Below, one piece after another: positions 55,098-64,000 of a stretch of DNA of 64,000 nucleotides (the stretch's first letter is position 1; every line of letters begins with the position of its first letter). The translations under genes and the position numbers were made by a program. The stretch is from contig CM048839.1 in the NCBI GenBank assembly GCA_026545765.1, positions 54,792,677 through 54,856,676 on the forward strand, read 5' to 3'. The notes under the pieces were generated by a model. The model saw nothing but the letters and a program-made list of their open reading frames with translations, ran no database searches and was not told the origin of the DNA. The stretch is from Plantago major (lineage: Eukaryota; Streptophyta; Magnoliopsida; Lamiales; Plantaginaceae).

Positions 55098-57749
55098 TCT
55101 TGATACACCACCCTTGATTATATGAAATCTACCCAACAACTTAAGACTTTATTTTGATTAGTGGGAAGTGTTTGATTAGTGGGAAGTGTTGAACGGCGAA
55201 ATCTTGGATACTGATGAGTGATGAATGATGCTGAAAATGGATGCCGATGACGATGCGGCAAAGGAGAAGACATATTTCTACTTTCTATGTCAATCAGAAT
55301 TGTGAATCTGATAAAGGTACGAATATTGTGAGTAATTAAACACTATGCATGTGATTTGATTATTAAAACATTGAAAAATGGATTTGAATTTGCATACTGT
55401 ATCCATTCCTTATTCTCTGTTTTTCTTTTATTGGCTCATTTTGCAAGTATTGCTTACTGCTTTGTGTACCGACTTGCGTTGGAGAAGTAGAATGTAGTTT
55501 CAAACTTAATTAATTCCTTTACATGATGTCGGTTGAATGAATATGTTCTTTGATAAGACTTTGAGCCTTTGAGTTGTTGCGTCCGATTCGTTGAACACAG
55601 TGTTGTATCCTTATTCACATTATTTATGTTTTACTACTTACTGTAATTCTTTTTGCCTTTACTCTCGTTTCGCTTGGTACCTGTTTGGTACATATGTGGT
55701 TAATTTTACAAGTTCATTTTATATGTATGGCATGTTAATTTCCATTTTGTATTGAAATTTTATTTTTGTATCAAGTGACTTATGATGCAATGTGGCCTTA
55801 CTTTCACGTATTTATTTCTTGTTGAACTTTGTTAGTACGTGTACATTGGAACTTCTTGTGATTTTAACCTGAAACTTGAGAAGAGTTGAAAGCAATATTT
55901 GTTCTCATGTATTTGCATTGTGAAGTAGTATTATATGCTTGTTTTGGTTCAATAATCTATTTACGATTATACAAAAGTATGCAAACTATGTGTGGTCAAG
56001 TTTGTTTGTATGATGATTTTAATACATTTCGTGTATGTAATTGGTGTGATGATTATGTAAGTTGGCATATTGTTATGCATGAAGTGCATGGGCAATTCTT
56101 CCCTGGTGTGGGAAGTGTGAATGAGAGCTTTTGTCCATGCTTATCGGAATCAAGTATCATTTAAGTAAGTCTTGTTATGCGGAAATTCTATTTCCAGGCA
56201 TATGGGAAGGACTACATTAAATGTGTAAAGTCTTGAATCTTCATTCATGTAGTGAGGGGAGCGCAAAGCTCCCTAGTTGAGATTCAAAAGACTCATCTCT
56301 CATGTAGGGGCGGCTTTGAATGCACATGAAAGTGATGGTCTTTGAATCTTGTTAGAATTCAAGTGTTATTTAAGTGGATCTCATAATGCGGAAATTTAGT
56401 TTCTCGACAAGAAAGCTTAGACCCCGTTAAATATATCATGGCTTGAAGTTCTATAAATGTGGGATGTACGAAAATTCTGAAGGAATACTTCTAACATTTG
56501 GCACATGAAAGTGCAAGAGCATGGTGTATCCAATACAAAGTTGTGCAAGTATGAATACTTGTGATGTTCCCTCGTGGTTGTTTCGAGGTGGATAAAATAT
56601 TGAAAAAAAATTCTTGAAGAACATTGGTTGGATTGTAGGTCCAATTACGATTATTTTCAAATGAGATCGTGTTACCGGCATGGAATTAATCTATTGAACT
56701 ACGTGTTCAAAGAACGATTTCAATTAAGACCATTGTAGTGGCATGAAATTGAGTGAATTTCTTGTGTCTAAACTGAATTCTTTGTGGTTTACTGAAGGTA
56801 AAACCTTGTTGAAGAGAATTCTCTATAGTTGGAGACAATAAAGAAATTATTGACTTATGAAACGTGAAATTTTTAAGTCATGGAGATGCATATCGTTATG
56901 CATAAGGTACATGTTGAGTGCATGAGCATGATGGCTCAAAGAAATACTTCCTTATCGCTGTCATAACATATGAGTTGTCTCAGGCATGCATGGAGAAACC
57001 ATAGAAATAATGACCATTCGGCAGTTGATCTATAGGTGGGTATCACTATTGATTATGTTGAATCAAAGGATAACATCTGGATCCGCTAAACAAAGCTACA
57101 CTAAGCGATCAAATAATGCACTGGGGAATGGGCTTAAGACCCACTCGATAAGGAAGTTTACGGTGGCAACAACCATCTTGTTGGAGATCCCAAGAATTTG
57201 GTTCAATGGGACAACTAATTTGTAAAGGACGATCGTGCCTCGTGAAGTTTGTACTTCGAGGTAAAAGCACTTAGGAGTTTTCTCCATTTGCGCCATTCCT
57301 GTGAAAGACATTAAGTGCTCCTGCAGTTCGAGCGGAGGATGAGTCACTAAACTCTTAATGATCTCTGAAGAAGATTATTAATCTCTTTAGCTTATGAGCA
57401 GAGCATTGCCAGGAATGCTCTTAGAACGAAATCACCTATTTAAGTGTGAAGTATGGGAGGCCGCTTCAAACAAGAACACTTATGAATACGAGAAGTCCAA
57501 GGCCTTTAATTGACTGAGAAAAGGAATGAGGCAATAAGGAGAATTATTGTGTTGATATCATTGTCTTGGTTTACACAAAACGCCGACCGGTTCAAGGCAC
57601 CACGTCCACCGGGTGGCAAGTAAATCCGATGGTATTCTACTAGGGGCGATTCAATGTCGCGACAATCGATCGATGCAATATGATTTTCCACTGGAAAACT
57701 GAAGTGTGTGAAGCACGTGTGTGCATGAATTTTCATTCATGTTGGGGAT
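55098..57749 (+). other. Interior of the LARD-like element, no recognised gene
   Basis: An open frame at 55886-56164 has no recognisable similarity. A/T-rich sequence makes up most of it, with a few short Copia-like phrases between 57100 and 57735 that are too weak to call. The final 12 bases form the purine-rich tract. Confidence 0.5.
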
Positions 57750-58456
57750 TGTTGAAATTTTTAATTAAAGTGTGTTTAGTGTCTTTAATTAATCAATTCG
57801 GATTGAAGATGAATGAGAAATTAATGCACAAATAGACCGCTTGTAATTAATGTCTGAAGGTATTACAATGAAGTTGCGATAAATTCCGACAAAATAAGGT
57901 GTTGAAGAAGAGGCTTGAACTTGGTACCTCATGAAACACCTTGGAAGGTTGTTGAATCAAGGAAAAGGAAAATTGTAAAAAGTTGTGACTTTTGGGGATT
58001 GAACTCGCAACCTACCTGTTGGCAAGGGTTCTGACACACCACTTGAGCTACATATCCATTTGTGAAGAGATGTTGGTCATATTCAGTTGTGTCCTTTCGG
58101 ATCTGAGTTATGGTTCAACAATTGCATCTTTTCCTTGCAACCTTTGGATATCTATATATAGGTTCCCTACTTCGTTTTTAATAATGAAATTAATCCATCA
58201 GATTATTATCCACCCATTATCTATGTTGATACTTCACGGTGTTGGATGTACCTCAATTATAAATCCATTATTGTAGTAATTAGGGAGTTAGTTGTTGAAG
58301 TGCTTGAACTCTAATTCACTTCTTTATTCTATCTTGGGAGACTATTTATTCGTAAACCGTGAGCATCGAGCGGGACAAATAAAGTCTTAAGGAAATAAAG
58401 CCTTCGCTCGTGATATAAATATTGTTTTGTTCTTTGTGTTGTGTTCCAGATATCCA
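57750..58456 (+). repeat. Right LTR of the LARD-like element
   Basis: It is the partner of 54377-55097, differing by scattered substitutions and one- to three-base indels. Confidence 0.88.
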
Positions 58457-59157
58457 TCTTTCTTTCTTTGTTGCATACTGATTAAAGGACGTATTTATAG
58501 ACTGTTTATTGATCAGCACGGAATTCATTAAGGCCATGTTTGATTTGGATTAGGATTCGTTAGTTTTATTTTAGGAATGTAAATCTGTTAGTTATTGTTA
58601 ATATGGTAAATAAAGATATTCTTTAGATTCTATTTCTACCTGTTGTTTCTTATACTACAAGGAAACTTGGGTTTTTACCTAAATTTCACTTGAGGATTTC
58701 CAACGGATAATTTCTTTTTGGGCCAATTACTTAAGTACCCTTAAATTTGGTCCAATTACATATTCAACCCCCGATTTGAAAGAATTACATTTTCTCCTAA
58801 AAAAGGACCTACGGATTTTTTCTAATTACAAATGGGTTCAAAAGTTAAAGGCGGTGACATGGAGTTGCTTTATCTTGATGTGGAGAAACTTGGAAATATT
58901 GGAAAATGCCATCCATTATTTTGATTTTATACTTTCTTTTATTCTCTCCATTTATTTTCTTATATTTTCTATTTTCTTTAATTATGCTAGGTTATAAAGA
59001 ATTGCAATACAAGTCCTCGGAGAATATCTAATTCTCCATTGGCCACCCATGAATTTTCTGAAAATCTAAAACAAGTCCTTTAAATTTCAAATCAAATACA
59101 AAAATCAATTGAGAATGGGCGAAGGCAGGAGATGTAAGCAGTTCATAAAAACACTAA

Positions 59158-59297
59158 GGCTCTGTTCTCTTGATATGCAAACTCATTGATTCGGTTTAGA
59201 CCGTTGATTCAGTTTTGCTTAGTTATATTTTATACTATAATTTAGTTCAGTCCAGTTTCATTCAGTTCAGTTCAGTTCAGACGAAGAGAACAGAACC
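59158..59297. mobile_element. Tourist-like MITE (PIF/Harbinger type), 140 bp
   Basis: The ends 'ggctctgttctctt' and 'aagagaacagaacc' are inverses with one mismatch, flanked by the 3-bp duplication taa at 59155-59157 and 59298-59300. It is nested in MULE C. A truncated relative is in the P450 gene 2 intron at 19733. Confidence 0.85.
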
Positions 59298-59317
59298 TAA
59301 ATCCCCATTACAACTCC

Positions 59318-59557
59318 ATTAAGATCCATTGGAGCTTAATATATGGAGCTTAATTTAAGCTCAATGGGCTATAAATTACTGACTCCATTAGCTTCAAAAA
59401 ACTCAATGGAGGTTCAAAAATAGCCCTGTTGGAGCTTCAGAAACAGCTCCATTAATTGGAGCTTAAATTAAGCTCCATTGGAGTTGCGAAACAGCTCCAT
59501 GGAGGAGCTGGAATTAAGCTCCGATCGGAGGTATATAAATAGCTCGGTGGAGCTATT
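59318..59557. repeat. 'GGAGCTTAA / TTAAGCTCC' word cluster in MULE C
   Basis: About ten copies of gctcca/tggagc-centred words, in both orientations, occur within 240 bp, several as palindromes such as 'ggagcttaaattaagctcc'. It lies just upstream of a TATA motif. Confidence 0.75.
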
Positions 59558-60031
59558 TTCAAGAAGAAGAGAAGAAATAGGAGGAGGAGGAAGATGAAGG
59601 AGGCAGAAGAGAAATAGGAGAAGAAGAAGATGTGGGTTTGTCTAATGTTTTATTTTATCTTTTCTTTTTTAATTTTTTTAATTTCATTTTCTTTTAACTT
59701 TTTCTTATTCATTTGGTCCAAACATTTCCACCTGGACAGAGAGAGAAAGGACATGGCGGTGTTGGTCAGCGGAGGGAATGTGTAATTGTTTCAAATCCGG
59801 GGACTAATCTGTTTCGGGGGCCAATTGCAGGGGGACCATATGTAATTTTCCCTTTCTTTTTATATTAGGGGTAAGGGTCGGTTTCTGTTTTCAGAATCTG
59901 ATTTTATTTTTCAAAGTTTTAATAAAATTTATAACAACAATAACCCTGAAGTAAATGTGACATGATTGTCCTGCCATCCGATTTTAGAACATAAAATTAA
60001 GTCCGTTTTAGAGAATCCGAGCATTATGAAG

Positions 60032-60185
60032 CTGTTTCTAGATTGATTGATTGATTAAATTGGGGAGGATATTAATTACGTTTCTATGCAAGTGTTAAAA
60101 ATTTCCATTTCTGACATTTCACTAAAATTATTACATTTATTTTATGGAAACTACTTTTTGGGCCACATGTAATTTGGCACTTCTT
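60032..60185 (+). repeat. Unoccupied relative of the MULE A/B insertion region
   Basis: It reads continuously through sequence that at 20779-27300 is interrupted by MULE A and MULE B: 'aagctgtttct', 'gattgattgattaaattgg', 'gaggatatt', then 'ttttatggaaactactttt' and 'gccacatgtaatttgg'. Confidence 0.75.
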
Positions 60186-60245
60186 TTAACCACACACTTA
60201 CTGTTGAGAAATCGCAATCAAACAAGCTACCACAACAAACAATAT

Positions 60246-62387
60246 TGTTGAGGGGTGAAACCTCGAACACTAACTAAACTATTACAAGTAACCTAGTCTA
60301 GGACACGCCTCCACTTGAACTCGAGCGGTACTGTCCAGAATTTGGAGTACTGAAAGGACTAGGTGGGGGGGTTAGAAAGGGTTACGGATTCGTATGTCGA
60401 TCCGTTAAGAGACTTTATTCAAGAGAGTTAGTAGCTCTCAATGTAATAGTTATGAGGAAGGTTATGATATCGATCAGACTTAGGGATTGTTGCTTACCTT
60501 AAGGTCTTAGACCTTGTGCTATATTTATAGATACCATATCTTATGAAGTGACTGACAAGATGGTGCCAAGTGTATGCTTGATTTGGAAACCAATGCTACC
60601 TTTAGCCCTTGGCGATAGTGAGCGGTAATCGGTATTAATTCTTTGGGCTGGGAGAGTTTGGACCTTTCCCTGAGAGTACTATTCCATACGTTGGGTCGTA
60701 ACTCCTTGACCAGATCATACCTTGGTGGATCGGCCCTTAGGTAACAAGGCGTCCGAAACTGGGGTTCGAAGTATCTCGATGGTTTTGTTATGTCGTTTGG
60801 TCTTATTGCGATGGTGGCGTCAAGATTCACTCGTCGTCCGTTTGGCATCCTAGGGGTGACGGTTTGTGGTACTTGGAAGGACCATGTGAACTTTGTCGAG
60901 TTGAAGTCATTCACCCATCTTAGTGGGACCAATTTGAAGATATGTTGACTTGTAAATACTAGTGGACTGGGATGGTTTCCCTTAAATTGAGACCATTTGA
61001 AGGTCGGACTAACCTTTGGATTAGCTATCTCGGCCTTGATGCGCTCTAAGACACACTCTATGGCGCCCTTAGCGGATTGGACACATGTCCATATCAACAT
61101 ATGTCCCCTAGTTTCCAAGTATCTTGGTAGAAGATAGTTGGTAACTATGAAAAGAACAAGTGTGTTGTGGGCGTGTAGAATCATAAGCGAAAAGGAAAAA
61201 TCCTTTTTGTGGGATCCGTCGTCCGTGTTCTTAGGAATTCAATATATCTCTCCCCCTTTTTCCTTCTGGTCCGAGTTATGTAATAGCTCGGAATTTGTGA
61301 ATGAAAAAATATTATATCCGAGATATATAGATCCGAGTACGGTTAAGATCTGAAGAAGCCCTCTGTGGAAAAGTGTAAAAGAAGCCATCCGTTGGGCCAA
61401 ACATGTGGGATGGTTCACTTGGGCTGATGAACATTGGTTCAAAAGGCCCAATATGTCATCTGTCGATTTGGAAAGGATCCCGAAGGCGATGCAACGTTGG
61501 ATTTGAGAGGATCGGCGGTGGGGATTGAAAGCTTGATGATGTGACGTTTCTGAGAAGCATTAATTGGGGAGTAACGTCATTTCACCTTTTGCAAACTGGC
61601 GCAGCCGTTAGATTAAAAAGATCAACGATTAGGATTAGAATCTAGGTGATGCGACGTTTCGGCTTCCCCAATTGCCCCTATAAATAGTTACCTAATCTGT
61701 CGCTTTCACACTTTAGCCACCTCAAATACTCGGGCGATTCTCAAGCAATCCGAGCAATCAAAGAGCAATCTGAGCAACTAAAACTTGTAAAATCTTTCAC
61801 TTTCCACCTCAGATCTGCACTCTCGAAGAGCTAGCAAGGCTTCGTCGTCCGTCCAAATTTACCAAGTCAACTTTATCAAGTAAGTATACCTCGATTCTTT
61901 CTGAAGTTTTTCTTTGTTATGATATGCTTGCTTCACGCTTGTATGCCTTTCCCTTGGATTACACACATTGATTCCATGGTTGTAAATCTTGCTAGTGGTA
62001 GATTACGGTAGTATACTTAGTTGGAATACTCTTCTAGTGTGCGATATTGTACTAACTTCCTTCTTTGGTAACTTGGCTCGCATACATATATCATGTCAAT
62101 GTAACTAAAATTCGATAACGCATGCTGTTTGGTGATGTGTTGGTGCCGATTAGCACCAGTCTTTAAATAAGTTGTCCCTATTAACGTCTTTGGGTAGGGT
62201 AGATAATAGTGCTTGATAGCGCGTCTTTGTGTGCCAAGTTTAGTGCCCATAGTGTTATGAGACTGTACTTCATGCAGAAAATCTGGTAAAGTAGAACTTC
62301 CTCCAAATCGCTTGACTTAATAAGATATCTAAATGAACTCTCGGACAATGACAATCATCATTTCTGATCCGTTTCCTTCTGCCCTAG
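60246..62387 (+). mobile_element. 5' LTR/leader of an LTR element running out of the window
   Basis: It begins TGTTGAGGGG like the fragment at 52726 and continues past 61355 to a core promoter (TATAAATA at 61679-61686) and a leader. The LTR/leader boundary was not found. The downstream gag-like gene and the promoter position suggest that this is the 5' end of an element whose other end lies beyond 64000. Confidence 0.55.
61880..62387 (+). other. Leader intron of the LTR element (508 bp)
   Basis: A strong donor (CAA|GTAAGTA) at 61880 and acceptor (tctgccctag) at 62387 enclose an A/T-richer segment. The first ATG of the open frame lies one base after the acceptor, so splicing would place the start codon close to the cap. 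Confidence 0.5.
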
Positions 62388-62388
62388 G

Positions 62389-63640
62389 ATGTCCGGGAGC
62401 GATAGTCAGAACCAGCACGAGGCTCAAGGTTATGATAGTGGAGTAAACTTGGGGACTGAGTCCACGGACTTAACCACGTCCATTGGAGACTATCGTGCAT
62501 TGGAACTTCGTGTCTTCGAGGACTCGATCTTTGGACAAAGAGTCCGCGATACAATAGAGACTCAGTCCGATGTGGCAGTGGGCCAGGGAGATGGTGCTAG
62601 GACTAGGTCGCTAGTCCAGTCTCGGACCATAGGTGGTGTTGAGGCGTCCGTTGGCCCAAATAAACCTCGGGCGGCGAGGGGGCGAAGTGGTCGAGGCGGA
62701 TGATATAGAGATGTTTGAGGCTGGTGTAGAGGATCGAGTTGTAGTGGAGAAAGGTCCGACCAACCCAAGCACATCCGGGAGACCCGACGGTGAAGAAGAG
62801 GAGGAGGAAGATGGTGAAGAAGAAGAGGATGATGAGGAGGAAGAGGAAGAAGCTACTCAAGCTGCCCGCCCATGAAGACGTGGTGGTCGTCGAATTGCGT
62901 TGCATCCTGGGGTGCCCGCTCAATCCACTCTTCCGCTGATTGAGGGTCGTGGGGCCAAGGCGGCGCAAATAAAATTCCTCGTCCTGCGTCGCGTTGTGAT
63001 AGCGGATGAATATGGAGTTGAATGTAGGCAGGCTACTCCCCTTGTCCGTCAGTAAAACACGAGGACATTCTGAGTGGGCGGAAGTGGGAGATCACAGAGT
63101 CCGTTGAAATCATGGTTCCGGATCAATCGGCAGTGAAGCATATCCTAAACCATATTGGGATCGGTCAAGCGAGTTATCCCAAAGTCTTTGGGTAACCTTA
63201 TTTGTTTTGCTATTTTTGTAAAGAAGGCAACCTGAATTTGAGAACTTTAGGCAGCTCTTCCACGTTGCTTTTAGTCCGGGGAATCCCCTATTTTATACCT
63301 TTGTAAATAGGAAAACCTACAACTACATTTCCGACTCCATTTCTTCTCTGGGTCGAAGTGGTGGGATAAATACATTTTTGTGCGGATGGCTTGAAGCCGG
63401 GATGTCCGCAAGGAGGTGAGAAGCGATGGGGCTACCAAAAAGTTCTTAAGAGAGTATCGATGGCGCCCTTAGAAGAATGTGGCTCCGTGGGTGGCGGAGA
63501 TTCATAAGAAGAACGATCAACCTATGTATCCGTTCCACGGATTGTTTTGTCAGCCGCTACCCTACTTGTGCGGACTGACTGATGTCGTGGAAGTTGGGGG
63601 AAAGACCGACTTCAGTAAGGATCCTTAACTTAGGATTTAT
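62389..63640 (+). pseudogene. Gag-like gene of the LTR element, frameshifted
   Basis: An ATG at 62389 opens 104 codons (MSGSDSQNQHEAQGYDSG...). The frame then shifts to a long acidic run (DGEEEEEEDGEEEEDDEEEE, 62790-62855) and stops. A further open stretch at 63234-63417 reads FENFRQLFHVAFSPGNPLF and FLCGWLEAG, similar in style to the N-terminal 'gypsy-type transposon' gag-like domain found in many plant non-autonomous LTR elements. Identification beyond that is uncertain. At least three frame breaks are present. Confidence 0.5.
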
Positions 63641-64000
63641 GCTTTCCTCTCTCTTGAGGCCTTGCCATGAATTTTCATTTAAAGATTCTTGTTATTCTCC
63701 TTTATGTATCCGTGGGCGATACGTTTATTTTGTTATCTGACTCAGTTCGATTATATCATGTCGACACTCCGTGAGAAGAAGAGGCTGAGAGGAAGTAAAG
63801 CCTTGAGCTTGCTCTTGGCTAAGGGCGAATCATCAATCCGTTCGCGGGTCTTCCTATGGCGGACCCAAAAAATGTGGCGGTGTTTGCGGTGGAGGAAGAG
63901 AGGCGGGAGAAGGCGGGTGCGGATCCAAGTCTTAGTGGTGCCCCACAGGGCAAGGGCCTGCGACTTGCGGCACTGCGCCCCAAGCCACGGCTTCATTGCA
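63641..64000 (+). other. Continuation of the LTR element to the window edge
   Basis: After a possible intron (acceptor 'tctgactcag' near 63747) a plus-strand frame resumes with MSTLREKKRLR (63760). After a frame change it reads INPFAGLPMADPKNV and VEEERREKAGADP up to the last base. It looks like more of the same gag-like gene, cut by the window end. Confidence 0.35.

Larger units (their letters stand above)
54377..58456 (+). mobile_element. Non-autonomous LTR retrotransposon (LARD-like), 4.1 kb
   Basis: Two direct LTRs of about 0.71-0.72 kb (54377-55097 and 57750-58456) start TGTTG(G/A)AATTT-like and end GATATCCA. A purine-rich tract (gttggggat) precedes the right LTR, giving plus orientation. 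The 2.65-kb interior has no gag or pol that I can recognise, so it must rely on other elements. No clean 5-bp duplication was found. It inserted at the edge of the 151-bp repeat. Confidence 0.8.
58720..59852. mobile_element. MULE C, non-autonomous, 1.13 kb, perfect 9-bp duplication
   Basis: The ends are inverted repeats of about 62 bp (58720-58781 and 59789-59852), sharing 'aattac', the central run of C and terminal 'gatttgaaa'. They are flanked by the identical 9-bp tttcttttt at 58711-58719 and 59853-59861. It contains a Tourist-like MITE, a cluster of 'ggagcttaa' words, a TATA motif (59531-59541) and purine-rich GAAGAAG sequence, but no transposase. Confidence 0.85.

Noticed and set aside
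62562..62968. Minus-strand open frames opposite the gag-like gene
   Set aside because: Shadows of the acidic GAA/GAG-rich coding run on the plus strand.

Overview
This is a window of plant nuclear DNA, from a eudicot. The evidence is GT-AG introns, multi-exon genes with plant-type paralogues, and nested LTR retrotransposons, MULEs, hAT elements, MITEs and a plant LINE. Repeat words such as the 'ggctctgttctctt' MITE end suggest Caryophyllales, but that is only an impression. I recognise three cellular genes; almost everything else is mobile DNA or its remains.

Region by region. (1) 833-6653 (+): a 14-exon CHY1-like 3-hydroxyisobutyryl-CoA hydrolase ending in the peroxisomal signal AKL. An 86-bp inverted copy of part of its own intron 1 lies upstream, between MITE-like arms. 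(2) 7011-8842: a 5'-truncated LINE with a poly(A) end. (3) 10990-15135 (+) and 17112-20107 (-): two tail-to-tail CYP72A-like P450 genes with the same five-exon structure. The first looks intact (516 aa). The second has a 2-bp frameshift after the I helix. A 286-bp hAT MITE with perfect 8-bp target duplications lies in intron 3 of the first. (4) 20888-24550 and 24593-27258: two MULE-like elements inserted about 40 bp apart into one older sequence, whose unoccupied relative survives at 60032-60185. Their introns are filled with short words repeated tens of times, each intron with its own word. (5) 29319-44965 (-): a structurally complete 15.6-kb Sirevirus-like Copia element (two LTRs, 5-bp duplications, PBS, PPT, gag-PR-INT-RT-RH). 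It carries an extra 5.4-kb third gene region that contains five short introns. (6) 48768-51340 (-): a 5'-truncated chromodomain Ty3/gypsy element. (7) 51336-58456: Copia fragments, an LTR fragment and a complete-looking non-autonomous LTR element. (8) 58720-59852: a third MULE with a perfect 9-bp target duplication. (9) 60246 to the window end: the 5' part of an LTR element with a promoter, a leader intron and a decayed gag-like gene.

How the genes relate. CHY1 acts in valine and branched-chain acyl-CoA breakdown in the peroxisome. The P450 pair is an inverted tandem duplication, of the kind common in specialised-metabolism families, in which one copy appears to be decaying. The most unusual signal is the intron-specific word amplification in the MULEs. 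The spliced third gene of the Sirevirus-like element is next.
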